This document shows, piece after piece, positions 34,165 through 50,396 of a stretch of 64,000 nucleotides of DNA. Location of the stretch: assembly GCF_025602895.1 (NCBI RefSeq), contig NW_026516209.1, forward strand, positions 310,001 through 374,000, given 5' to 3'. The position numbers and the translations under genes were made by a program. This DNA comes from Polychytrium aggregatum (taxonomy: Eukaryota > Chytridiomycota > Chytridiomycetes > Polychytriales). Below the pieces are notes generated by a model. It saw only the letters and a list, made by a program, of their open reading frames with translations. It was not told the DNA's origin and made no database searches. Every line of letters begins with the position of its first letter. Positions within the stretch are counted from its first letter, which is position 1.

Positions 34165-37100
34165 ATGCACACGGCAGTCACCGTCGATTCCGATCCGGGC
34201 GACATTGGCCTCCAGCCTCTGGCAAGCCATGTCGAAACCTCGTTGTCTGGATCGGCAGCATATCCGAGCCATCTGTCGAACGCCTCGGCCTGCATGTAAG
34301 TAATTGCACCTCGACCACAGATTTGTGCAAATCGTTGGCTAGGATCACTGCCGCCAATCGCCGATCCCGTGCTGGTGAACTCGGGAGCATGATGGCGGAT
34401 CTGTTGCGCCTTTCGATCGCTTTGCGGCTTGCGAACGACCGCTCGCTTATCCCCTCGGGCTGTTGCCGAACAGGGCCCTGCACAAAATCGCAAACGAGGA
34501 ACTAAGCAACCACCGTCGCAATCTCGACGGAAAGACCGGTAGGATGCGGCGCTCTTTGCCTTCCGGCGGCTTTGGCAGCCATCCTCGAGTCACTGCAATT
34601 CCGATTATGCTCTGTGTCGACTCGATGATGGAGCTCGGCGACATTTTAACGAATCCACATTTTGCTGGCAACCTGAACCCATCCTGGCACGCCATAGACA
34701 TGAAAGCCTTCCTGCTGTCGCCGGACAAGGCTATCGCTGTCCTGTGCGCACTGATCCTTGTGGCATTCTACATTTCGGCTTTGCTTCTGAGCAACCCGTA
34801 CCAAGGACGGGCCAGCTGGGCTCTCTTTGAGGCCGGCATTCTGCTCCTGTTTCTACTCTGGAACATATGGCTTTTCCGACGAGAGCAGCGCCTGACATCG
34901 CATGAGATGACGACCCGGCTCCAGGCCATCGCCGACCAGCTGCAGACTCTGACCATCAACGATCGATCGGTGAGCGCATTGGATCCTGCATCGCAATCAG
35001 CCGTAGAAACGGCGAGCAGAGTCTTGGTGGCATTTTCTGCAAAGGCAGTCCATCATGGCTGCTCGACAGAGCCATTCACGAAGCTGACCGCCTGTTCGGG
35101 GAACCCAACTCGTCCACTCACAAACTCATGGCCGTCGCGATGCAAACAACTGCCCCCGACGACGGATCGCAGAACTACAAGATCCCAACAACCATCCCGA
35201 CGGTCTCTGTGGCTCGGGTGGTGCGCGACAACCAAATCTTCATTCTGCCCCACAACATGCTCTGCGAAGGGGATATTGTCCTCATGGCCTTTGGCGATAT
35301 CTCTCCCGGCACATTGAAGTACTCTTCGTCCTCAGGAACATACACTCTTCTGCCTGGCGATATATTCAAGCCAGAGATCTTTGGGGTGCCGTCAGGGCAA
35401 ATCGACCATAGCGTTTTTGTGGCCATGGCACAGCAAAAAGGCTACCTCGGCTTCCGGCTCTCGGATACGCCGCTCCGCACGACGATCCGACAGGCGCTGG
35501 GACACAGTCGCCCGGCAACCGTGCTCACTGGACAGCTGGTATCGCTCAAGAAGATACTTGAGCAGAAGGTGCTCTGGATCATTCTCGTGATCTCTTTCAT
35601 CATCAACATCACGCGGTTCTCGCTCCTGGGACGCGGACCTGGCGGCTACTACTACAGTGCAATTGTGGAGTACGTATTTGTATTTCAGGTGTATGCCATC
35701 CTTCCGTTTCTGCCCATGTCGATCATGGGACTGGTCTTGATTGCACGGAGCTTTGGAAACGCCCAGCTCCTGAGCGTTCTCGAAGCCCTGCAGACATCCA
35801 AGGTGCAGTTCGAGGACGAGGATGACGTCGATGAGTTTGACGCCGCTCCTCCTCCCATGAAAGAACTGGATTACGACTGGGGTAAGCCGACGTCTGGAGC
35901 ACGTCCATCGAAAACATTGGTGGTAACGAGCAATCACTTGCTTGTTGGGTTGCTTGACACTTACCGGCGCTGACACTTACCGGTGCTGACACCTAGGTCA
36001 AATATGGAGGAGATTTGTGGACCAGCTGGTCCGTGTGGATATCTCGTTTCTTGCCCGTACCACGGGGCTGGTTGAAACACTTGCAAACATAACTGTTATA
36101 TGCACCATCGACCGAGAGGGCACGATCAGCCAAGTAAGTGTTCGCCCACGAGTATTGGATAGTTGCTACTGTTGCCGCTGCTAGTGAGCATTTTGGCAGT
36201 CAAGCAGCGGCAGTGAGAGGCACGATATTTCGCATGTCTCTCTGCTTCGCCGAGTTCGCACTGCCTTCTTGGCTCCACATCATCTGCTTTGTTGATGACT
36301 CTCCTCATTCGTACCGTTTGGGCAGCTGAGCCAGACGACCAATGTGCTTATTCGCCATCTTGTGCCTCGCTGTTTTCACCTTCGCTGTGGCTGCTCCCTG
36401 GCGCTCTTGGACAGACCTTCCCATCGATCGAGAAGCTGTTTTTCATGGCCGATGGAGGAGAAGCCGTCACTCTCAAGATCGCGGAGGATCCGGCGGCCGA
36501 GTTCGGCATCAAGTTTGAGGATCGCGATTGGCGAAAGTATTCGAGGTGCGGTTGTGCTCGCACAGCCCCGATGTTTCGTGTGCACTGGACAGGATACTGA
36601 CGGCGATGCGCCCATAGCAATCTCAAGGCCATGGGACTCGAATTTCTGCTCAACACAGAGTGTACGAACCTCTACGGCAAAACCCGCCTCGATAACCATC
36701 GCAAGTCCTCCAATCGTGATGGCAAAGTGCCTCCCGCGAGCCAAAGTACGTGTGCGATCCAGCTTTCTCGACCGCTGCTGCTGTTCCTGAGGCTGCCGTG
36801 AGAACAAAGCGGCAATCGTATTCGTATAGTTTCGCGCCTTCCACCGAATCACAAAGAGCGATTGGATAGCTCGCCATGCGCCGTACGGCACGGCTCCTAT
36901 CTCTGGGTCCTCCGAACGGCCCAGTCTCCAATGTTTGAATGCTAGCTGATTGAAACATTACTGTGGCGACCAGCCTGCCTGTGTCGACTCGCAAAGGAGA
37001 TTGGCTTCAAATCAAACGTGAGCGCGCAGTACAGGCTGAAGAAGACAATCATGCAGCAGTGCCCCTTCCAGGCCCATCTCAAACTCGACAACCTCTACCA

Positions 37101-40100
37101 CTACGACATCCCTGTAACGACCACCCGTTTTTATGAGGTCGAGTCCAACAGTGCGTACCTTTTCCCGTGCTTTGTTCGGCCGGCACAACTCCTCACAGCT
37201 TGCGAGATGGGCTTGCTGCTCGAACCATTGCTCGAAGGTCTCACGCAGCCATCGATGCCGAAAACGCATATGTTCATCCAGACGCCATTCAGGATTTTAG
37301 TGAAGGCGACCTTTTCCTGATTTTGAATTCATGCTCCGACTACTGGAATGGCGACAAGATTCTGGCGATGGACGAAACGGTAGGATGCGACAGTCAGACT
37401 GCGAGCGAACGTGCCTTGGAATGCCCTCTTCGAGTCGCAGGATCGGTGTGATCACGTCATATACCCGGCCATGTTGTTCTTTGCTCGAACGAATTTGGAG
37501 CTGATGCTTTTCGAGCTGCAACTGAAATCCTGGCATCGTGCAGGTGGAGAAGCGCATCTTGGACTTTTACCAAAAGTCCATCATTGGTGACATGAAGGTA
37601 GTTGCGTACTCGTACTCGCCGCTCCTCAGCGACCATCAGTACGTACAGGACACGATGTGGCCCGGGCTGCTGATCATGACCGAGGACTTTTATCCGTTTG
37701 AGGAACGCTCGTCCATGGCCAGCGCTATTGAATCGCCTATGATGGGTCCGAGTGATCTGAATCAATCAGGCACCGACATGCCGAGCCTGCCTGTTGATCC
37801 ACTTGTGAAGACGATCCACGACTACCGGAAAGACAGGGGTCGATTTCGAGGGTACAAGTCCGTTCACAGCCAGGCCCCTCCCAGACGTCCCTCCGAAATC
37901 AATCGCTCCGCCAAGAATCTAGCGGACGAATATGAGGGCTTCATCAACGAAAGTGTCTTCAAGGACCGCACATTCTTGTGCATGGCTGGATTCTCTTGTC
38001 GTCCCAAGCCAGTGAGTAGATTACAGGGTTGTTTTGAGCGTCGTGGGCACGCTACGTCTGCGCAGAACGCAACTGACCCTGTTTGGATCTGCAGGACGTC
38101 GTGAGCATCATTGAGGACCTGGGTCTGGCTGGTATTCGCTTTGTATACTTTTCCAGTGCCCCAGAGCGCGAGAGCAAAGGCAAGTTATTGCGATCAGCTG
38201 AGGAAGTGTCGCGATTCCACTGAGCCTCCCTGGGATATGATCTTGCAGTGTATACGTGGTTGTTGGCATCCAGTTGCGTGCACAGCGATCTTTGACTGCG
38301 ACACTTGATTGTGTGCCATGAACGCCTGCGCCAACTGGGTGTCGCTGGTAAAACCAAGCCGACTCTACGCCCTCTCTCGGTATTGACACTGCTGCACGTT
38401 CTTCTACAGCATATGCGGAAAGACTGGGGCTCGAGATCGATTGGAATAGCTGCATCCTGCTCAGCCCCGCGACCGAGGGCGTCGGCTATCTGGAGCTCCA
38501 CGACATCAAGGCGCGATTGCCGCGTGGTGTCGAGAACATCCGACCGCACATTCGCACCGTGGACGATATCCCTTTGCATGTGTCGCTCTTTGCCGAATGC
38601 ACCCCGCCGTCCATTACAGAGATGGTCCGGATCTTCCAAGAGAACGGCGACGTGGTTTGCTGCATTGGCAGCTCCCTGAACGAGATGAACGTCGAATGCT
38701 TTGCTATGGTATGAAGAGCCTGCAAGAGCCTTGCCCCGTTGTTTTGGAGAGCTCAGCCGTATCTGACATGCCTTCTTCATCATCGGGCCGCCAGGCCGAC
38801 ATCAGTGTCTCTATCGACCCGCTGAGTCTGAACAAGATGCGTGGCGGAGGGAACTCACAGACGGCGCTGCATCTCGGTGCGGCCTTTACAAGCGCACCAT
38901 GTGCTCTGACGCTGAACCATGACGTGAGCTTGTACACGCTCACCCAGCTCATACACGAAGCTCGCACCTTGGCCGAGAATGCAAGACAGGTGTGTAGATG
39001 CTGGCGCGAGCTTGATAATGCCGAACGAAGGCGGATCGCTCCTGGTTCGCCCGTTGCTGACAAGAGTGCCAATCCATCTGATCGACTCGTTCTCCGGTGG
39101 CGGGCGGGGACACTGGCCCTGTCGATTTTCCAATGCTAACGAATGAATCTGGCTCGACTGCGCCCCCTGGATCTTGTGTCCAGGGATTCTCGTTCCATAT
39201 CGGATGCCAAGTGGCTCTGTCCCTGATGATCCAGCTGTCCTATATCGTGCTGCTCCCGCCCATATTCACGGGATATCAAATCATGTGGATGGTGTGGGTG
39301 ATACTGCCGATCCTGTGTTTTTCGTTTCTGTTCACACCTCCAGACCCAGAAATCATGACGCATATGCCCGGTAAGTGAGATGCTGGTGGGATGGGCTTGG
39401 TGGGCTGTCGGTTTGGATAATTGCTGGCTGATGAGCCAGCCCGGGTCAGCTCGGGCGATAGCACTGAGGATGAGGGCGGTTTGTCAGGTTGACATCGATA
39501 CGGGTCTGGTAGGGGCTCTGACGTGGCAGCATTGTGCTTCTCTAGTAAAAAACACAGCCCTCCTCAAAGACAAGATGCGGTTTACATACTACTACATTGT
39601 GCGGTTCGCGGTGCCAGTCCTCACATGCATCGCCCTCTATGCCCTGTAAGTGTCTTGTTTTAGCCTGTGCGCGTGGAAATAGAACTCTGCTCCTGGGACC
39701 GCAACCAGGCTGCAGTGTTTGCGTATCCATCGCATTGAGGCTATGGCCCTAACCGTCACTGTCATATCAGAACACTTCAAAGCCTGCAAGGCGGGCCCTC
39801 CCTCGTCCTTGGGACTTTCGGACTGGATCTGATGCAGATGAGCGTGGCCGAGCAGTGGGCGCTGCTTTACGCGCAGAACGTTGCGCTGTTTTTTGCGGTC
39901 TTCTATTTCGGTAGGTCAAGACGAGAGCCGGCCGCTTGGTTGCTGTATCTGGTCTGTGATTGCGTCACCCGAGCCCTGGGCTGGATAGCACGCCGCCAAC
40001 TGACCTATTCGTCTTCCAACGAATGCATTCAGTGATAATCTCGTTCACTTATCTTCAGCGAACACTCCCGAGCCTCTCAAAAACAAAGCAGTTCAAGCCG

Positions 40101-40573
40101 ATCGACAAATGGATGATTGCTGCCGCAGTCTGGTGAGTCGTGCAGCCGGAGAGACCGGGGACTTGGCCCGTGTGTTCGTCTCGCGATGGCTCGACTGCAG
40201 TATGTTTGGACAGAGTGGCTTACCCAAGTTGCTGCTGTGGATAGTCTCGTGCTGCAGATTGCCTTCACAGCGATCTCGCTTTTCTCGGGCCCACGGTCCC
40301 TCTCGGAGCTGCCCTGGTATATCTGGGTGCTTGGATTTGCGTCCCCGGTGGTGTTTGTACCGATCCAGGAGGCGATGAAGGTGCACGACAAGAAGGAATG
40401 GGACAAGTTCCAGAAGAGAAGCAAGCTCGAGTTCAATACCAAGCTGTAAGTCAGCTGCGGTGTCTCTGCGAGCACGGGCCGGCAGTGGAGTGGGTCTTGG
40501 GCGACATGGCTCTGCGGCACTGCTAACCGATGGCCACGATGTTCTTGACAGCGGCATGCATTCCCCTTTATGA
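34165..40573 (+). CDS. TMEM94/ERMA-like P-type ATPase (ER Mg2+-pump family)
   Basis: Proposed exons: 34165-34295, 34543-~35044, ~35045-35881, 35997-36133, 36415-36545, 36618-36661, 36974-37150, 37249-37379, 37544-38011, 38095-38179, 38410-38708, 38795-38989, 39184-39370, 39546-39645, 39771-39910, 40033-40132, ~40236-40446 and 40552-40573. The N-part has two helices and an actuator-like segment (FILPHNMLCEGDIVLM). The phosphorylation motif is degenerate, ICTIDREGTIS in place of DKTGT. Family blocks follow: AEFGIKFED, MGLEFLLNTEC, LILNSCSDYWNGD, ILDFYQKS, IIEDLGLAGIRFVYFS, YAERLGLEIDWNSC, and a helical C-part ending FNTKLGMHSPL. This order and the C-terminal tail match TMEM94. In animals the protein is an ER P-type ATPase linked to Mg2+ uptake. 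One frame change near 35045 and the junction near 40133-40236 are unresolved. Confidence 0.85.
38180..38409 (+). other. GC-AG intron of the TMEM94-like gene
   Basis: Exon 38095-38179 ends in phase 1 before GCAAGT. The next exon starts after TTCTACAG at 38410. Joining them gives ERESK-AYAERLGLE, which follows the family without a gap. AAAG|GCAAGT is the usual context of the rare GC donor class. No GT donor nearby keeps the frame. Confidence 0.8.
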
Positions 40574-41265
40574 ACGAATGAATACTCCGGCTCTGGTGTC
40601 CGAGTTGATGGGCGCATGTGGCGGAGTGACGCTGCGGACGGATATGTGAACCGCCGGCACATACAGCCAATTAAATAGAAGCGGGACACCCTGGTTTGAG
40701 TTGTCGTTATTTCGTGCATCATGAGTGCGCCCGAGTATTCGATATCGAGCGGCCACAGAGATGTCGAGGTGGTCGAATGCATTCACTGCACTCTCGTTTC
40801 GTTCTGAACAAGCCGAAAGCCGTGCCTTGTTCGGTGAGCGACGAGCCTCTGGTCTGATGAGTGGGGGCGCATCGGCCTTGTTGGTATCCCATGGCGCAAC
40901 CGGGCGCTTGCTCGGGACGGCCGCCATTGGGCCGCATAACAGTCGCGCCGTGCAACACCCCACATCCAGTAAGGCTGTCGGTCGCACCAGGCCATATCGG
41001 GCCGTGTCTGTGCCCCACCCACGGTATTGTTTGGAATACATCGCACATCCGCCACAGCGCGCACCCGTATCCTCCTTGCTGCCCCTTGTGTGCCGTGTCC
41101 CTCGCCTTGTCTGCTGGAGGCGGCCCAAAAACGACCCGTCTTGACGCCCGGCTCAGAGCCCCAACGCCGCTTCCTGCTCGCTCGCCGCTGTCGTCCCCTG
41201 CTGCTCCCCATCATCTTTCCCTGCTGCTCTCCATCATCTTTCTCTGCTGCTCCCCATCGCCCACA
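40574..41265. other. Upstream region of the GH16 gene
   Basis: No gene seen. The frame of the GH16 gene stays open upstream to 40861 without a nearby ATG. An imperfect 25-bp-scale repeat (CTGCTGCTCCCCATCATCTT-like) lies at about 41200-41262. A TTAAATA element at about 40671 could be part of a promoter. Confidence 0.45.
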
Positions 41266-42444
41266 ATGAGCTCCACCCCTGCGGTCTCTGCTGGCTACAG
41301 CCTCATCCAGGACTTTGGTGTTGCTGGCGCCTTCTATGATAACTTCAACTTCCAGAACACCGGCCGCACCAGCGGGTTCGCCAACTACGTCGACCGTGCC
41401 ACCGCCGAAGCCAGCCATTTAATCAACTCGTCCGCCTCCAACGGCACCCTGCTCACTGTCGACTCCACAAATGTCTTCAGCCCAAACTCTACCGGCCGCC
41501 CTTCTATCCGTCTCGAGTCCAAGAACCTCTACGGCTGGGGTTTGTACATCTTTGATGTCGCCCACGTTCCTTCTGGCTGCGGCGTCTGGCCGGCCATGTG
41601 GTTCAAGAAGGCCGACTCGAACGACACCATCATTGCCGAAATCGATGTCATGGAGACCATCAACCTCCGCCAGAAGAGCGAGCACAACCTCTTCAGCGGC
41701 AAGGGCTGCTACGCTTCCCCCGACCGGCAGCAGCTCGGCACGGCGATGGGCACGGATTGTGATGCGACCAAGCCCCGTGTGCAGGGTACCGTCTACGGCT
41801 GCGAGAACGAGGGCGACCCCAATGCGGGCGGTATCGGACCTGCCTTCAATGCCAACGGCGGTGGAGTCTACGCCATGAACCTGGATGCTCGCGCCCTCAA
41901 CCTCTACTTTTTCCCACGCAGCTCCGTGCCCGCTGACATTGCTGCCGGAACTCCCAACCCGGGCTCGTGGACGGTTGAGCCCACCATCAACTTCCCATTC
42001 GACTGCTGCTCGCCGGACTACTTTGACAAGATGACCATGGTCATCAACACCAACTTTTGTGGCAGCTGGATTGCCCTCGGAACGGACCAAGCCACCTGCC
42101 CCATGATGACTGCCGATCCCGCTGCCTGCAGCGCCTATGTCGGGGCCAACCCCTCGAGCCTTGGCGAAGCCTACTGGCAATTCAACTCGATCAAATACTA
42201 CAAACCCACTGTGCCGCCTGCGTTTGCCCCCAACACCACGGCAACCTGTCCGAGCGATGCCATCGTTACCTCGAGCCTTAACGAGAGCCTGCCCGTGAGC
42301 GCCTCGGCTCCATTGGGCTCGGCTCCCACCGGTGCCTCTGTGGCGGCCAAGAGCCAGGCCATGGGTGGTGCCAGACTTGCTTCCAAGGCGCTGCTGACTG
42401 CGAGCCTCGTCGGCATCTGCGGCTGGGCGTTGTCCGTGCTCTAG
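41266..42444 (+). CDS. GH16-family endo-beta-glucanase, GPI-type C-terminus
   Basis: Single-exon gene of 392 aa. Secreted or wall-bound enzymes of this family cleave beta-1,3(4)-glucans. Visible family features are a jelly-roll start (YSLIQDF...FYDNFNF), the GCGVWPAMWF block (residues about 105-114), and the catalytic EIDVME (about 125-130; nucleophile and acid/base Glu). Paired cysteines also occur. After about residue 310 the protein becomes Ser/Thr/Ala-rich. It ends in a hydrophobic stretch (ALLTASLVGICGWALSVL) with small residues upstream, as in GPI-anchored proteins. The chosen ATG gives no signal peptide. A hydrophobic segment (LSLLLSIIFLCC) lies in frame just upstream, but with no nearby ATG, so a start by another exon or a non-AUG codon is possible. 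Confidence 0.9.
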   Translation: MSSTPAVSAGYSLIQDFGVAGAFYDNFNFQNTGRTSGFANYVDRATAEASHLINSSASNGTLLTVDSTNVFSPNSTGRPSIRLESKNLYGWGLYIFDVAHVPSGCGVWPAMWFKKADSNDTIIAEIDVMETINLRQKSEHNLFSGKGCYASPDRQQLGTAMGTDCDATKPRVQGTVYGCENEGDPNAGGIGPAFNANGGGVYAMNLDARALNLYFFPRSSVPADIAAGTPNPGSWTVEPTINFPFDCCSPDYFDKMTMVINTNFCGSWIALGTDQATCPMMTADPAACSAYVGANPSSLGEAYWQFNSIKYYKPTVPPAFAPNTTATCPSDAIVTSSLNESLPVSASAPLGSAPTGASVAAKSQAMGGARLASKALLTASLVGICGWALSVL

Positions 42445-43111
42445 CTCGACAGCCATGGTTGCTACTTCGACTCACGCCGTTCTCCCGTCGCCTCGACGTG
42501 TCTCGACAACATATCGATTCGAATCATTCTAAACTGATTATTATCACTCTACTTACACCTGGACACATTATATATCTACGATCTGATAGAAAGCAGTCCG
42601 GCAGCTACACTATGCAACACCTTGCCATGTTCACTTTTCTTTGGCCTGGCACGGACCTGGCTTTGTCCGTTGGCTCCCCCTTTCGGCCACTGCAGTATCT
42701 ATGAAACAATACCTTTGATCCAATACAAAGCGCATGGGCCTACCGTCTTACCCAGTGCTTTCCCCAGAAGCGGGCCGACTGCACCGCTGGTGGCATGGGT
42801 ACTTGCTTGCGTCTCCGACACTGAGCTCGGGCGGCTGCTCCTTTGGGCCTGCCCCCCGCTGGTTCGAATCCACGCGCACGCAATTGCCAGCGTGCCAGGG
42901 ACGACGAGGGCGCTTTGGCCGGAAATCCGCCTTTTTCGTTTTTGTCTCGCTTGGCATCCGTCGCAGAAGCAGCACCAGCACCAGCGGCAGCAGCAACGCC
43001 CTCCGGTCCGCCCAGCCAAGGCTCGCCAACAGACGCAGCATCGGCCCTGGCGACTCCACCTCTCGCATTTAGCATCGCACGGTCGTCGATAGCGATCGCA
43101 ACGGGGCACAG
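42445..43111. other. Intergenic, no gene seen
   Basis: 3' flank of the glucanase gene, including an AT-richer patch at about 42530-42590 that may hold its polyadenylation site, then the promoter of the Miro gene. Overlapping open frames on both strands lack motifs. Confidence 0.5.
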
Positions 43112-47493
<4,382 letters not shown>

Positions 47494-47505
47494 CCATGTC
47501 GGGTG

Positions 47506-47558
47506 TTGGCTTGGCTTGGCCTGGCTTGGCCTGGCTTGGCTTGGCTTGGCCTGGCTGG
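47506..47558. repeat. Pentamer repeat (TTGGC/CTGGC)n
   Basis: About ten 5-bp units just after the Miro stop codon. Confidence 0.9.
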
Positions 47559-47671
47559 CAGCCCTTGCTCTCACTTGTATCTGGTTCCTGGACCACGCAA
47601 TCGATTCATCTCATAGTCCTTTACTCCGAGCGCGGATCTGCATCGCCGCGCCGTCTCTGCCTCTGCCGCTC

Positions 47672-47707
47672 CGAGTGCGAGTGCGAGTGCGAGTGCGAAT
47701 GCGAATG
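47672..47707. repeat. Hexamer repeat (GAGTGC/GAATGC)n
   Basis: Six 6-bp units upstream of the kinase gene. Confidence 0.9.
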
Positions 47708-48178
47708 CTGGACGGGCCGGCACAACGGAGCTGTCCCCGCCCTCCGCCGGCCATCCGCCGTTGCTCGTGTGAGGGGCTGGCACCAGAAACGTGGTCACCG
47801 CTCTTGTCATGAATCTCCGGTGCCTGGATTGCTCTCCGCGCAAGTTTTTTTTTTTCTGCGGCCTGCGCTGGCCGTCTGTCCCGCCTTGCTTGTCGATCCT
47901 GCAATGTTGCTGCTGCCGCTGCCGATGCGCATATCCCTGTGATCTCTCCAGTCGGCCAGCGTATTCGCACGCTAGTCCCACAGCCCCTCCCCGTCTGCAT
48001 CGATTCCCTGCCAGCTCTTTCCCAGCCAATCTTGCTTCTGGGCTGTGGAACGAGCGTTCACTCCCGTGTCCAGAATCGCCGTATCGATCAAAGGCCGTTC
48101 CAGCGTTCTGCTTCCTTTTCGGCCTGTTGCTCTCCAGCCCCCCCCCCATCCGAGCTTTCAACGGCCTAGTGTTGGACT

Positions 48179-50396
48179 ATGGCCAGCGTGCTTCGACCAA
48201 CGCACGAGCGCTCTTATCAGATGGATCACAACCGCCAAGACAGCGACTCTATCTTCCAGGATGGCCGGTCTATGCTGTCGTCTTCGCCTCAGCAGCTAGA
48301 CCGGACCCTGTTCCTCGACCAGCCATCCTCGGCCGGCCCTGCAACCCCCATCGTCGATCCCGCTCGCAAGGCCTCCAAAAACTCGATATTCGAGGTCTCC
48401 CATGCCATCCCCAAGCCGCTCTCGAAAATGTCGGCTGAGGAAGCATACCAACTGCTTTCCCCCTCGGCAACCCCTGTCACCCCGGCCCCGTCCGGCGATA
48501 AGCGTCCCTCACGCAACTCCATCTTCGAGGTTTCGCATGCCATCCTCAAGCCCGCCCTCAAAATGACGCCCCTGGAGGTCGAGTCCCTCCGAAGGGGCAC
48601 TTATTCGGAGGCCAACACCGGCAGCCCCCAAGCCACTTCAGGTGCCTTCGATAGTATCACCATCCCCGTTGCCTCGCCATCCTTCCAGAACCACAGCAGC
48701 TATGTTTCCTTGGGCATTGTCCCAAGCGACAGCCCACGGGAAATCACCAGCCCCGGCCGCCCGCCTCCCTTCCTGGCCATGCCCTTCACTGCCGCTTCCC
48801 CAAGCGAAACGGACCATTCGTTCGCCGGCAGCGGCCTGGACTGGGCCTTTATCGACAATCCCGCCGCCCGTGGCATGCGAAAGTCGCACACCCAGCCCTT
48901 TTCGATTCTGGGCGAGGGCAGTACTAGCAGCAGTACCGGCAGCGGCGGCGATAGTTACAATCCGTGGGTCGTCTCCTCGCCAGTCTCGTCCCCAACCACG
49001 ACAGATGCACCGCCATTGCCGATAAAACCCAACCACAGCCGCTTTGCCTCAAATCCAGTGCGCCAGCTCACGGTGCCTGCAGATCTTTCCAGCATCACCA
49101 TCCCCAGGGACAACGACAACATCAGCCTGGCCTTCATCCCGTCTCGACAGAACTTTCTCGGCGAGGGCCGCTATGCTTCGGTTTACGTCGGACACTACAT
49201 TCTGCACGACGACGCCGATGGCTCGAACTCGTCCAGAGCCCCGGCCACGACCGCCACGACCGCCATCCAGGGAACAGAATGCGACTTCAAGCCATGTGCC
49301 GTCAAGGCCCTGCACGCGACCGAGGAGAGCCAAGCCATCGGTCTGTGCGAATACGAGATGCTTCGGCGGCTCAAGCACCCGTTTGTCATCAAGCTCATCG
49401 GCTTCAAGCGAAGTGGAGACTTGGCGCAGCCCGACCTCGCCAGCGAGGCTGCCCATCTGTCCTCGCAGTCAAAGTCGCTCCGACGCAAGAGTTTCTTTGA
49501 AAATACAGCAGCAGCAGCAGGGATCCCGGATTCCAACATGCTTCTGATCCTGGAGTATCTGCCCAACGGCAGTCTGTGGGACTGGTCGCAGAAGAACCCG
49601 ACCGCTGTCGGCCGCAAGCTCTTTGTCAAGTGGGCTGCAGAGCTGCTCTCGGCCATAGAGCACACCCACAGCCTCGGCATCATCCACCATGACATCAAGC
49701 CGCACAACATCCTTGTAAGAGCTGACTCCCTGCTTGGCTTTCCCCTGGGTTGTGCTTTGTCTGCATGCCGTTGACTTGATGGGCAACTTGGCGAAGAATC
49801 GGCGAATGCAACGCTGCCGCTGAGAGCGAGGATGGAATCCTGGGGATCTGGTGATCTGGGCCGCCTTGCTGATCAATCGTCTGCTCTATCGATGGCTGCT
49901 GCAGCTCACCGAGTTCCTGGACATCCGGCTGGCCGACTTTGGAAACGCGTGCCGGATTCCTGAACCGCAAACCCCACGATCGCCCGAGGTTCAGGACTAC
50001 GCCGGATCGCCCGTCGTCGCATCGATTCCGTTCCAGCTCCGCGACGGCCTGGGACGAGGCACACAGGCCTACACTGCGCCCGAGCTGTTCACCACCGATC
50101 CCTACGGCACCGCCGTCGATGTCTATTCCGCCGGTGTGACCCTCTACACCCTCATCTCGCTTGTCGAGCCCTTCAGCCGCTCCAAGACCAGCGTGCAGAT
50201 GCTCCTCGGAATCCGGCGTGGATTCTTTGAGTCTGGTCTGCAGGCGCACGAGGAGCTGGACGAGCGTCTGGTCCGGTTCGGCAGTGGCGAGAAGGTCGAG
50301 AGGCTGATCTGCGATGCAGTCACCCAAATGGTCAAGTTTGCCCCGGCCGAGCGCGGCTCAGCCAAGTATTTCGCTCGCCTGTTTCACGATCTCTGA
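48179..50396 (+). CDS. Serine/threonine protein kinase with long disordered N-terminus
   Basis: Exons 48179-49714 and 49905-50396, phase 0, 675 aa. The kinase domain spans about residues 320-670. It has the glycine loop GEGRYASV, CAVKAL (ATP-binding Lys), the catalytic loop HHDIKPHN (His-His-Asp in place of the usual HRD), DFG in RLADFGNA, and APE in YTAPELF after a long Ser/Pro-rich activation segment. An insert of about 45 residues lies in the N-lobe. The N-terminal 320 residues are low-complexity but hold two copies of NSIFEVSHAI.KP...KM near residues 68 and 113. The kinase group is not assigned. The overall plan, a disordered regulatory head and a C-terminal kinase, is common in fungi. 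Confidence 0.92.

Larger units (their letters stand above)
47494..48178. other. Intergenic with two tandem repeats; promoter of the kinase gene
   Basis: No gene seen. It contains the TTGGC/CTGGC and GCGAGT repeats listed separately, plus a T-run at about 47846-47856. The kinase gene starts at 48179. Confidence 0.5.

Noticed and set aside
41419-42456. 345-codon minus-strand open frame opposite the glucanase
   Set aside because: Antisense shadow of a strongly codon-biased GH16 gene; no domain.
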